Of a stretch of 64,000 bases of DNA, positions 36,933 through 44,776 are shown one piece after another; position 1 is the first letter of the stretch, and each line of letters opens with the position of its first letter. The stretch is from contig NC_015682.1 of assembly GCF_000215975.1 (NCBI RefSeq), positions 124,001 to 188,000 of the forward strand, written 5' to 3'. Made by a program: the position numbers and the translations under genes. The stretch is from Thermodesulfobacterium geofontis OPF15. Its GTDB lineage: Bacteria; Desulfobacterota; Thermodesulfobacteria; Thermodesulfobacteriales; Thermodesulfobacteriaceae. The notes below the pieces were generated by a model that saw nothing but the letters and a program-made list of their open reading frames with translations, was not told the DNA's origin and made no database searches.

Positions 36933-37358
36933 CTAATCCACAATTTCTATTCCCATACTTTTAGCAGTCCCTTCAATAGTTTTCATAGCTGCTTCTAAGG
37001 AAGAAGCAGTAAGATCTTGCATTTTAAGTTTTGCTATCTCCTCTAATTGTTTTCTGGTAATTTTTCCTACTACCTCTTTTTTTGGATTATGAGCACCTAC
37101 CTCAATTCCAGCTGCCTTTTTTAAAAGTACCGATGCCGGAGGTGTTTTTAGTTCAAAAGTGAAAGATCTATCAGCATAAATAGTAATTACTACAGGTATA
37201 ATCATACCTTCTTGATTACGGGTTTTTTCATTAAATGCTTTTACAAACTCCATTATATTAACTCCATGCTGACCCAAAGCAGGACCAACTGGTGGCGCAG
37301 GAGTTGCCTGACCTGCAGGGAGTTGTAATTTTACCTGTGCTATAACTTTTTTAGCCAT
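36933..37358 (-). CDS. rplK: 50S ribosomal protein L11
   Basis: L11 binds 23S rRNA at the factor-binding centre. The 141-aa protein shows the proline-rich N-terminus ([20 protein letters not shown]) with the thiostrepton-site prolines and the C-terminal rRNA-binding domain ([20 protein letters not shown]). It follows nusG by 16 bp, with a clear GGAGGGATAAAGG ribosome binding site. Confidence 0.98.
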   Translation of the reverse strand: MAKKVIAQVKLQLPAGQATPAPPVGPALGQHGVNIMEFVKAFNEKTRNQEGMIIPVVITIYADRSFTFELKTPPASVLLKKAAGIEVGAHNPKKEVVGKITRKQLEEIAKLKMQDLTASSLEAAMKTIEGTAKSMGIEIVD

Positions 37359-37374
37359 ATTCCTTTATCCCTCC

Positions 37375-37899
37375 TTAAATCTTCTGTAAATAGGCAAATT
37401 CTATTTCCACAGGAGTTTCTCTACCAAAAATACTCACTAAAACTTTTACTTTACCTTTTTCAGGCTTTACCTCATCAACTATACCTATAAAATTAGCAAA
37501 GGGTCCCTCTGTAATCCTAACTCTATCTCCTTGCATAAATTGATATCTTGGTTTCGGTTTAATTTCTTCAACCACAAGCTGAGAAATAAGTCTTTCTACT
37601 TCTTCACTTCTAAAAATATATAATTTATCTCCTCCTATTATATCAATAACTCCTTTTATCTTTTTTATTTCTTCTTTAAGAGCTTCATCAAGTTCTCCAT
37701 AAATCAAAAAATATCCTGAATAAAATCTTTGAGTAACCTGTTTTTCTGGAGAAAAAACTATTTCTATTTCCTTTGGAGGCGGAACAAAAATCTTTTCTAC
37801 TTTTTCCTTTGCTTTTTCTTCCAATAATTTTTCCACTTTTTGTTTAATATCTTCCTCTAAACCTGACCAAACTTGAACAGAATACCAAATTTTACTCAT
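37375..37899 (-). CDS. nusG: Transcription antitermination/elongation factor NusG
   Basis: NusG binds RNA polymerase and links it to ribosome or Rho. The 174-aa protein begins WYSVQVWSGLE and has FYSGYFLIYGEL in the NGN domain, and the KOW motif GDRVRITEGPFANFIGIVDE near the C-terminus. A charged insertion (KLLEEKAKEKVEKI) lies in the NGN domain. The gene starts 1 bp after secE. Confidence 0.97.
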   Translation of the reverse strand: MSKIWYSVQVWSGLEEDIKQKVEKLLEEKAKEKVEKIFVPPPKEIEIVFSPEKQVTQRFYSGYFLIYGELDEALKEEIKKIKGVIDIIGGDKLYIFRSEEVERLISQLVVEEIKPKPRYQFMQGDRVRITEGPFANFIGIVDEVKPEKGKVKVLVSIFGRETPVEIEFAYLQKI

Positions 37900-37900
37900 C

Positions 37901-38140
37901 TTATCTTACCAAAAATGAAATTAGCGCATTATAAATTATATCTAATAAACCTAAATAGGCTCCTATAATTATGCTAAAAAACATAATCATTAAAACACTA
38001 AGTATTACTTGTTTTTTAGGAGGCCAAGTAATTTTTTTGGCTTCTATTTTAACCTCTTCTAAAAATTTTACACCCTTTGATATTAAATTTCCTTCTTTTT
38101 CTTTAATTATTTTATCTTTTACTATTTCTTTAGCTTTCAT
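37901..38140 (-). CDS. secE: Preprotein translocase subunit SecE
   Basis: SecE clamps the SecY channel. The 79-aa protein has the conserved amphipathic helix (FLEEVKIEAKKITWPPKKQV) and a single transmembrane helix (about 49-72), the short form typical of thermophiles and Gram-positives. It lies between tRNA-Trp and nusG as in most bacteria. The ribosome binding site is weak (GAGAAG). Confidence 0.95.
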   Translation of the reverse strand: MKAKEIVKDKIIKEKEGNLISKGVKFLEEVKIEAKKITWPPKKQVILSVLMIMFFSIIIGAYLGLLDIIYNALISFLVR

Positions 38141-38166
38141 ATCTTCTCAATCTTAAATAATTAAAA

Positions 38167-38243
38167 TGGCAGGCCAGGAGGGACTTGAACCCCCAACCTT
38201 CGGATTTGGAGTCCGATGCTCTGCCAACTTGAGCTACTGGCCT
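38167..38243 (-). tRNA. trnW: tRNA-Trp (anticodon CCA)
   Basis: A cloverleaf on the minus strand with acceptor arm AGGCCAG/CTGGCCT, anticodon loop CTCCAAA and T-arm GGTTCAAGTCC. The 3' CCA is encoded, unlike the other tRNA genes here. It sits between rpmG and secE, the standard bacterial place. Confidence 0.95.
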
Positions 38244-38246
38244 ACC

Positions 38247-38417
38247 TTATTTTTTAACCTCTCTATGAACTGTATGCCTTTTTTCCCATGGACAATATTT
38301 TCTTAACTCCAATCTATCAGGAGTATTACGTCTATTTTTTGTAGTGGTATAATTAATTCTTTTACATTCAGTACATTGAAGATGAATAATTATTCTTGCT
38401 TCACCCTTTTTAGCCAT
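38247..38417 (-). CDS. rpmG: 50S ribosomal protein L33
   Basis: The 56-aa frame from ATG 38417 to TAA 38247 reads [18 protein letters not shown] and then [20 protein letters not shown], which is L33. Zinc-type L33 has four cysteines in two CxxC pairs; here C15, C18 and C42 remain and the fourth position is glutamate (CPWE). It is an intermediate between zinc-binding and zinc-free forms. It lies between tuf and tRNA-Trp. Confidence 0.95.
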   Translation of the reverse strand: MAKKGEARIIIHLQCTECKRINYTTTKNRRNTPDRLELRKYCPWEKRHTVHREVKK

Positions 38418-38433
38418 AATCTAAAACCTCTTT

Positions 38434-39633
38434 TTATTCTAAAATTTTTGTAACAACTCCTGCTCCAACCGTCCTTCCACCCTCTCTTATAGCAAACCTC
38501 AACCCCTCCTCTAATGCAACCGGCTTTATTAACTCAACCTCTAACTCCACATTATCTCCAGGCATCACCATCTCAACCCCATCAGGTAACTTTATAACCC
38601 CTGTAACATCTGTCGTCCTAAAATAAAACTGCGGTCTATACCCACTAAAAAATGGCGTATGCCTACCTCCCTCCTCCTTCTTCAACACATATACCTCAGC
38701 CTTAAACTTAATATGCGGCTTTATACTACCAGGCTTCGCTACCACCTGACCCCTCTCTACATCATCCTTCCCTACTCCCCTCAAAAGTATCCCTATATTA
38801 TCACCAGGTAATGCCTCATCAAGTATCTTCCTAAACATCTCAATACTTGTTGCAACCGTCTTAATCGTCGGCCTAAGCCCTACCACCTCAACCTCATCTC
38901 CAGGCCTAAGCACTCCCCTCTCTACCTTACCCGTCACAACCGTTCCCCTACCACTTATACTAAATACATCCTCTATAGGCATCAAAAACGGCTTGTCTAC
39001 ATCCCTTATTGGCTCAGGTATATACTCATCCATCGCCTTCACCAACTGCCATATAGCCCCACACCACTGACACTCCTCCTTACCACACCCACACTCAAGC
39101 GCTCTCAAAGCACTACCCCTTATAACCGGTACCTCATCACCAGGAAATCCATACTTCGTAAGTAATTCCCTAACCTCTAACTCAACTAAATCCAATAACT
39201 CAGGATCATCTACCATGTCAATCTTGTTCATAAATACCAATATGTACGGAACATTAACCTGCCTCGCAAGCAATACATGCTCCCTCGTCTGAGGCATAGG
39301 ACCATCATCTGCTGCAACAACAAGTATTGCCCCATCCATCTGCGCTGCACCAGTTATCATGTTCTTTATATAATCAGCATGACCAGGACAATCTATATGC
39401 GCATAATGCCTCTTCTCACTCTCATACTCCACATGCGCAAGCTGTATCGTTATACCCCTTGCCTTCTCCTCAGGTGCCTTGTCTATCTCATCAAATGGAA
39501 CCCACCTCGCTAATCCCTTCGTCGATAACACCCTCGTTATCGCACTCGTTAATGTGGTCTTCCCATGATCAATATGCCCAATAGTCCCTACATTTAAATG
39601 AGGCTTCTTCCTCTCAAATTTAGCCTTCGCCAT
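38434..39633 (-). CDS. tuf: Elongation factor Tu with a four-cysteine insertion
   Basis: EF-Tu delivers aminoacyl-tRNA to the ribosome. The 399-aa protein has G1 GHIDHGKTT (19-27), DCPGH (81-85), NKID (136-139) and GSAL (173-176), plus intact domains 2 and 3. At the end of the G domain an added segment reads [17 protein letters not shown], with C181, C183, C188 and C191 in a CxCx4CxxC pattern, suggesting a metal site. Codon choice (AAG, GGG, ACG, GCG, CTC on the coding strand) is unlike the AAA/GGT/ACT style of neighbouring ribosomal genes. Confidence 0.98.
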   Translation of the reverse strand: MAKAKFERKKPHLNVGTIGHIDHGKTTLTSAITRVLSTKGLARWVPFDEIDKAPEEKARGITIQLAHVEYESEKRHYAHIDCPGHADYIKNMITGAAQMDGAILVVAADDGPMPQTREHVLLARQVNVPYILVFMNKIDMVDDPELLDLVELEVRELLTKYGFPGDEVPVIRGSALRALECGCGKEECQWCGAIWQLVKAMDEYIPEPIRDVDKPFLMPIEDVFSISGRGTVVTGKVERGVLRPGDEVEVVGLRPTIKTVATSIEMFRKILDEALPGDNIGILLRGVGKDDVERGQVVAKPGSIKPHIKFKAEVYVLKKEEGGRHTPFFSGYRPQFYFRTTDVTGVIKLPDGVEMVMPGDNVELEVELIKPVALEEGLRFAIREGGRTVGAGVVTKILE

Positions 39634-39684
39634 CTCCTCTCCTCCCTAAAAATATAATTATAATCCAATTTTTATTTTTATTTA

Positions 39685-39757
39685 AGCCCACGACCGGACT
39701 CGAACCGGTGACCACTTCCTTACCAAGGAAGTGCTCTACCTCCTGAGCTACGTGGGC
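39685..39757 (-). tRNA. tRNA-Thr (anticodon GGT)
   Basis: Acceptor arm GCCCACG/CGTGGGC, anticodon stem CTTCC/GGAAG around TTGGTAA, and a T-loop in GGTTCGAGTCC. No 3' CCA is encoded. It lies between tRNA-Gly and tuf, probably on one transcript. Confidence 0.95.
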
Positions 39758-39775
39758 TTAATTATCAATTTTCAA

Positions 39776-39847
39776 AGCGGGCGACGGGACTCGAACCCGC
39801 AACCCTCAGCTTGGAAGGCTGATGCTCTACCATTGAGCTACGCCCGC
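39776..39847 (-). tRNA. tRNA-Gly (anticodon TCC)
   Basis: Acceptor arm GCGGGCG/CGCCCGC, anticodon stem CAGC/GCTG around CTTCCAA, T-arm GGGTTCGAGTCCC. No 3' CCA is encoded. Confidence 0.95.
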
Positions 39848-39865
39848 ATTACCAAATAATTTAAA

Positions 39866-39948
39866 TGGAGGGGGGAGGATTTGAACCTCCGAAGGCGAAA
39901 GCCACCGGGTTTACAGCCCGGCCCCTTTGGCCGCTCGGGTACCCCTCC
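39866..39948 (-). tRNA. tRNA-Tyr (anticodon GTA)
   Basis: A class II tRNA with a long variable arm (TGGCTTTCGCC). Acceptor arm GGAGGGG/CCCCTCC, anticodon loop CTGTAAA. No 3' CCA is encoded. It is the first gene of the tRNA-tuf run. Confidence 0.95.
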
Positions 39949-39981
39949 AATTTTTATTAAAATTAACTTATTTTAAAATTT

Positions 39982-39987
39982 TGTCAA
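39982..39987 (-). promoter_or_regulatory. Consensus -35 element before the tRNA-Tyr/tuf operon
   Basis: A perfect TTGACA on the minus strand lies 33 bp before the tRNA-Tyr 5' end. The -10 is less clear; TAATTT at a 16-bp spacing is the best fit. This gap (39949-40004) is the only space between qmoC and the tRNA genes. Confidence 0.5.
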
Positions 39988-40004
39988 GAGAAGCTAAAGT
40001 GATA

Positions 40005-41198
40005 TCAAGACATTTTCTGATTTATATCCTTAAAATATAAATCAAATACAACTGCTGTTGTTCTAAAAGCAAGATGTGCAAATTTAGAATAAGCTACACC
40101 TAAAAATAAAATAAATACAAATACTAAATGGGCAATATAAATTAAAGAAGTAAGTGATCTTAGAGCAGAAATATTACGAAAGATTTCGATTCCAAATCCA
40201 GTTAAACCAACCAATAAAATTAAATACACTAAAAAACTATCAGGATAACTAGTCTTTACACTTTTTTCCCTTTCAGCTTGAGATCTTCCTAAAATTATAC
40301 TAATAATCCCATAAAGAAGCATAAGCCCTCCGATATTCCCCAACCATTTTACAGGATGAAGAAGAGGATTCCAAGGTGTATGAAATCCTAAAATATCTGC
40401 CATAACAAAAACAATAGCTGTAGTTAAAGCTAAGAGAATAAAAGCCCAAAGGAGAACTTTATGAGGTAAAGCTCTCCATTTATTAGCTTCACATTTTTCA
40501 AATCTATTGTGATTTAAAATTTCTCCAATGGCTGAAAGTAAATAAGTTTTTAAAATAGTCCACATACCATATCTATAAGCTTGAGGAATCTTATAAGTTT
40601 CTACATAGGCATTCCACATTCTGTTAATAGCTGAAAATAAAATAATAATTACAAAAACTGCTAAAGGTAAAAATATTACATCTATCATCAAAACTCTTGC
40701 AGGAAGATGGATAAACCAAATTTCATAAGAAGGACCTCCGTAAGGGAAAGAATCCGCATCAAAGAAATTGGGAATTCCTCCAAAGGTAGCAATTGTAGCA
40801 ATTAAAATAAAAAAGAGGGCAATTAATATAAGAATAGGAAATCCCCAAGCATTATTATAAAAGGTGTGTAAAAATTTAAAGGGTGTTGCTTCTTTAATAA
40901 CAGAAAGTCTTAAGGCTGCCATTACTTCACCAGGATTAGCTCCTCTCGGACAATATTTACTACAATCTCCACATTGATGACATAACCAAATAGCTGGATC
41001 ATTAAGTAATTTCTCTTTAAAACCCCATTGAGCTAAAATCATCTGTTTTCTTGGGAAGGGTGCTTCATCAGGTGATAAAGGACAAACTGTAGAACAAGTA
41101 GCACATTGATAACATTTTTTTAATGTATCTCCTCCTAAGCTCTGTATTTCCTTAATTGCTTCTAAATCTACATCAACTTTTATAATTTCATTAGCCAT
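40005..41198 (-). CDS. qmoC: Quinone-interacting membrane-bound oxidoreductase subunit QmoC
   Basis: QmoC is the membrane subunit of the complex that exchanges electrons between the quinone pool and AprBA. The 397-aa protein has two HdrC-like 4Fe-4S sites (C29, C32, C35, C39 and C73, C76, C79, C83) followed by a six-helix-type cytochrome b/NarI-like membrane domain from about residue 120. It is the last gene of qmoABC, 12 bp after qmoB. Confidence 0.95.
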   Translation of the reverse strand: MANEIIKVDVDLEAIKEIQSLGGDTLKKCYQCATCSTVCPLSPDEAPFPRKQMILAQWGFKEKLLNDPAIWLCHQCGDCSKYCPRGANPGEVMAALRLSVIKEATPFKFLHTFYNNAWGFPILILIALFFILIATIATFGGIPNFFDADSFPYGGPSYEIWFIHLPARVLMIDVIFLPLAVFVIIILFSAINRMWNAYVETYKIPQAYRYGMWTILKTYLLSAIGEILNHNRFEKCEANKWRALPHKVLLWAFILLALTTAIVFVMADILGFHTPWNPLLHPVKWLGNIGGLMLLYGIISIILGRSQAEREKSVKTSYPDSFLVYLILLVGLTGFGIEIFRNISALRSLTSLIYIAHLVFVFILFLGVAYSKFAHLAFRTTAVVFDLYFKDINQKMS

Positions 41199-41210
41199 AG
41201 CAATCCTCCT

Positions 41211-43418
41211 TTACCAACCTTTAAATGGATTTTCTTCAAATCCTTTTATTTCTTCATTAAATTCATTCATCTTTTTAATTACCTCTTCTACTTCATCAAT
41301 AGCTACAGTGTATAAAGTTACTCTTTCTGGCTCTAAAGCGAGTTGTTGTAAAGTTTCTGCAACATTTTCCATACGTCTATTAGCTAATTCACTTCCTTTA
41401 ATAAAATGGCACTGATAATTTTCACCATATTTACATCCTAATAAAAGAATTCCATCATAACCTTTACTCATGGCATCTTTAACAAAAGAAACATTAACTG
41501 CTCCTAAACATCTAACAGGGATTATTCTAAAAGTAACAGGTATGCTTTTTCTTTGAAGAGCTGCCATATCTAAAGCTGGTAGAGCATCATTTTCACAGAT
41601 AAAAGCCATAAGCCTATAAAGTCCATAACCTTGTTCTGGCATTTCAGTTGCCCTTATCATATTTCCAACCATCTCAATAGAGTAATCTTTAAAATTAATA
41701 ATTCTCTGAGGACAAGCACCGAAACAGGTTCCACAACGTCTACATCTTGTAATATTTGGTAAAGGATTACCTTTTTCATCTTCATTTAAAGCACCAAAAG
41801 GACACTCTTCAGTACATCTTTTACACTGAGTGCACATTTTAAGGTCAAATTCTGGATAGGCAAAATCCCAAGTTCTTGGATGAACTGCATGACCCTCTTC
41901 AATAGCAACAAGGCACTGAATAGCCTTAAGAGCTGCTCCACGTGCATCTTCTATTGCTTGTGCTATAGTCATTGGTTGATGAATTGCACCTGCAGCATAA
42001 ATACCAGTTCTTCTTGTTTCATAGGGGAAACAAATATAGTTAGAATCGGCATATCCATAAAAGAGTTCAAGTTCATCAGGAGGTAACCCTGGACCTTGTC
42101 TATATTCTAAATTAAGGACAGGTCCTTCAGCTGTTACAGGAACCATTCCTATAGCGAGGACCACCAAATCAACATTTATTTCTAATTTTTCTCCCAATAG
42201 CGTTTCTTCAACTATTACTTTTACTTTTCCATCTTCCCCCTCAGAAACTTCAACCACTTTACCCTTAGTTAAAAAGACACCTGGATCGTCTTGCAAAGTT
42301 TTATAAAAGTTTTCATAAATTCCCATTGTTCTCATATGGTCATAAATTATAAATGCCTTTGCATCAGGATCTGCTTCTCTAATATATTTAGCCTGTTTAA
42401 GAGAAGCTAAACAACAATATCCTGAACAATAGGGTAAATGATTTTCGTCTCTTTGTCCAGCACATAGAATAAAAAGAACACTTTTAATAGGTGCCCCATC
42501 TGAAGGTCTTATAAATTTACCTTCTTTTGCCATTTCCTCAAATTGAACATTAGTGACTACATTTTTAATATTTCCATATCCTAAGGAGTCAAGTTTACTT
42601 GCATCATAAGGTTTAAATCCAGCTGCTAAAACAATAGCCCCTATTTTGACCTCCTCTTCTTTTCCATCTACATTAATCTTTACCTTAAATAGTCCAGGCA
42701 TTCCTGAAATACTTGCAACAGTTGCCTTTTTATAAACCTTAATTTTTTCATTACTTTCTACTTGAGAAATAAGTTCATCTACTATAGGAGGAACAATATT
42801 TTTAAAAGGATGTTTAACTTCGCAATGACCCTTCATTTTAGCAACAAATCCACCCAGTTCTTTTTCCTTTTCAACTAATACTACATCATAACCGGCATTA
42901 GCAGCTTCTAAAGCTGCTGTCAATCCTGCTACTCCCCCACCAATAACAAGTATAGTTTTAGAAATTTCCTCTTCTGGTTTAAATGGTTCAGGAAGTTTAT
43001 AAACTTGAAGTTTAGCAACTCCCATTTTAACATAATCCTTTGCTAAAGCCATAAGCTCATTTTTAAAAGGAACTCCCTCGATATAGTCAGCAGTGTCTTC
43101 TAAAATCTCTCCTCCTTCTCCTAAAAGAAATCTACTCCAAACTATTCCTTCCCTTAAATTAACCCTTTCTACAGCCACATTTCCAAAATCAAAGACATCA
43201 TAATTAACTCTTGGAGAACAGGCACAAATAGAAACAGCATCAAGTCCGTTCTCTTTAATTTTTTCTTCAATAAAAGCTTTGCCCTCCTTTGAACAGAGAA
43301 ATTCCCTACTATATACTGCAACTGCTCCCTGATCACGAGCAGCATTTTCTAATTCTGCAATATCTAAACGATTACCAATATCACAAGAAGTGCATATAAA
43401 TACACCTATCTTTTCCAT
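41211..43418 (-). CDS. qmoB: Quinone-interacting oxidoreductase subunit QmoB (HdrA-like flavoprotein with MvhD domain)
   Basis: The 735-aa protein combines an N-terminal HdrA-like part, an FAD-binding Rossmann motif (VIGGGVAGLTAALEAA at about 154), two ferredoxin-type 4Fe-4S motifs (CTQCKRCTEECP and CRRCGTCFGACP) and a C-terminal MvhD-like iron-sulfur domain (VRCLGAVN, LLGCKYGENYQCHF). This is the standard QmoB layout. In the current view it faces AprBA and passes electrons between QmoA and QmoC. Gaps to qmoA and qmoC are 3 and 12 bp. Confidence 0.95.
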   Translation of the reverse strand: MEKIGVFICTSCDIGNRLDIAELENAARDQGAVAVYSREFLCSKEGKAFIEEKIKENGLDAVSICACSPRVNYDVFDFGNVAVERVNLREGIVWSRFLLGEGGEILEDTADYIEGVPFKNELMALAKDYVKMGVAKLQVYKLPEPFKPEEEISKTILVIGGGVAGLTAALEAANAGYDVVLVEKEKELGGFVAKMKGHCEVKHPFKNIVPPIVDELISQVESNEKIKVYKKATVASISGMPGLFKVKINVDGKEEEVKIGAIVLAAGFKPYDASKLDSLGYGNIKNVVTNVQFEEMAKEGKFIRPSDGAPIKSVLFILCAGQRDENHLPYCSGYCCLASLKQAKYIREADPDAKAFIIYDHMRTMGIYENFYKTLQDDPGVFLTKGKVVEVSEGEDGKVKVIVEETLLGEKLEINVDLVVLAIGMVPVTAEGPVLNLEYRQGPGLPPDELELFYGYADSNYICFPYETRRTGIYAAGAIHQPMTIAQAIEDARGAALKAIQCLVAIEEGHAVHPRTWDFAYPEFDLKMCTQCKRCTEECPFGALNEDEKGNPLPNITRCRRCGTCFGACPQRIINFKDYSIEMVGNMIRATEMPEQGYGLYRLMAFICENDALPALDMAALQRKSIPVTFRIIPVRCLGAVNVSFVKDAMSKGYDGILLLGCKYGENYQCHFIKGSELANRRMENVAETLQQLALEPERVTLYTVAIDEVEEVIKKMNEFNEEIKGFEENPFKGW

Positions 43419-43421
43419 TTT

Positions 43422-44660
43422 TTACCCCCTTAATATAGTTTGAACAGCTTTCAAAGCTGCGCCAGTTGCTGTTTCATTAGAAGTCATAACATCAAGAGGC
43501 ATTTTAGCACATCCACAAGCAATTATCCCGTTTTCTGAAATTACAAAACCGTTTTCATCAACTTCAAGTCCTTTAATATTTATTCCTGCTATACTTGGTT
43601 GCATACCAAGTGCAAGAACAACCAAGTTGACTTTTTCATGTATTTTTTTACCTGAAAGTATATCTTCTGCTGTGACTATTAAATCTTTAGTTTCAGGATC
43701 TTCTTCAATTTTCGCTACCTTTCCTTTAATAAAATTAATGCGAGCCTCATTTTGAGCTCTTCTTAAAAATTTTTCATATCTTCCAGGTGTTCTTATATCT
43801 ATGTAAAAAATTAAGGCTTCAGCCTCAGGATCTTGTTCAGCTAAATATAAACTTTGCTTAAGAGAGGCTAAACAACATATATAGGAACAATAGGGCAAAT
43901 GATTTTCATCACGTGATCCAGCACACTGAACAAAGGCAACCCTTTTAGGAAAACTTTGATCCGAAGGTCTTAAAATTTTTCCTCCAGTTGGTCCCCAGGG
44001 CGAAGCAAGTCTTTCCATTTGCATATTGGTTATCACATTAGCATATTTACCATACCCTAAATTATCAAGTTTTGTAGCATCATAAGGTTTCCAACCAGTT
44101 GCCCATATAATAGCTCCTACTTCAAACTCTAAGGTTTCTTCTTTCATATCTGGATCTATAGCATTATATTTACAAGCAGACATTATTCTTTCTAAATCTC
44201 CGGGAGCTAAGGCGGATTTATCAAGAACATATTTCATAGGAAATGCCATAGGATGAGGCAAATAAATTGCTTTTGTTTTTCTTAATCCAAAATCAAATTC
44301 ACTTACTCTTTCACCCTCACAAACTTTCTCACACTCTCCACAAGCTGTACAATTGTCATTCACATATCTTGGCTTAACAACTGCCTTTACTTTATAATTT
44401 CCTTTTTCGCCAGAAATTTCTGCAATTTCTGTCATAGTATAAACTTTGATTCTGGGATTAGTTTTAATTCTTCTATAATTAATCTCTAAACCACAACTAG
44501 GAGGACAAAGTTTTGGAAAATAATATCTCAGTTGAGCAACCCTTCCACCTAAGCTTGGTTCTTTTTCAATTAATATTACTTCAGCTCCAACCTCAGCAGC
44601 TTCTACTGCTGCTGTTATTCCACTAATTCCTCCTCCTACAACTAATATAGGTTTTTTCAT
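43422..44660 (-). CDS. qmoA: Quinone-interacting oxidoreductase subunit QmoA (HdrA-like flavoprotein)
   Basis: The 412-aa soluble flavoprotein starts with the FAD motif VVGGGISGITAAVEAAEVG, then an HdrA-like cysteine segment (CPPSCG), a partial ferredoxin motif NCTACGECEKVC and LPYCSYICCLASLKQS. TTAGGAGGTAATT precedes the ATG. No promoter is seen between aprA and qmoA; instead a terminator and a 22-bp inverted repeat fill the gap, so expression probably depends on read-through from aprBA. Confidence 0.95.
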   Translation of the reverse strand: MKKPILVVGGGISGITAAVEAAEVGAEVILIEKEPSLGGRVAQLRYYFPKLCPPSCGLEINYRRIKTNPRIKVYTMTEIAEISGEKGNYKVKAVVKPRYVNDNCTACGECEKVCEGERVSEFDFGLRKTKAIYLPHPMAFPMKYVLDKSALAPGDLERIMSACKYNAIDPDMKEETLEFEVGAIIWATGWKPYDATKLDNLGYGKYANVITNMQMERLASPWGPTGGKILRPSDQSFPKRVAFVQCAGSRDENHLPYCSYICCLASLKQSLYLAEQDPEAEALIFYIDIRTPGRYEKFLRRAQNEARINFIKGKVAKIEEDPETKDLIVTAEDILSGKKIHEKVNLVVLALGMQPSIAGINIKGLEVDENGFVISENGIIACGCAKMPLDVMTSNETATGAALKAVQTILRG

Positions 44661-44676
44661 AATTACCTCCTAAGAA

Positions 44677-44727
44677 TTATTTTCAGGATAAATCCCCTCT
44701 CTCAAAGGGGATTTATCCTGAAAATAA
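44677..44727 (-). promoter_or_regulatory. Perfect 22-bp inverted repeat in the qmoA leader
   Basis: The arms 44677-44698 and 44706-44727 are exact reverse complements (core CAGGATAAATCCCCT) around a 7-nt loop. The stem ends 6 nt before the qmoA ribosome binding site (44666-44670), so it could modulate qmo translation, stabilise the processed qmo message, or act as an attenuator. Protein binding as DNA is also possible. Confidence 0.7.
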
Positions 44728-44730
44728 AAT

Positions 44731-44766
44731 AAAAAAAGAGGGGGCTTAAAGCCCCCTCTTTTTTTT
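44731..44766. terminator. Strong terminator after aprA, usable on both strands
   Basis: AAAAAAAGAGGGGGC pairs with GCCCCCTCTTTTTTT around TTAAA. It lies 10 bp after the aprA stop codon, between the sat-aprBA and qmoABC parts of the cluster. Confidence 0.85.
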
Positions 44767-44776
44767 ATTCTAAATT

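Noticed and set aside
39277-39584. Two open frames of 78 and 85 aa antisense to tuf
   Set aside because: They are low-complexity His/Ser/Leu-rich products caused by the unusual codon bias of tuf on the other strand.
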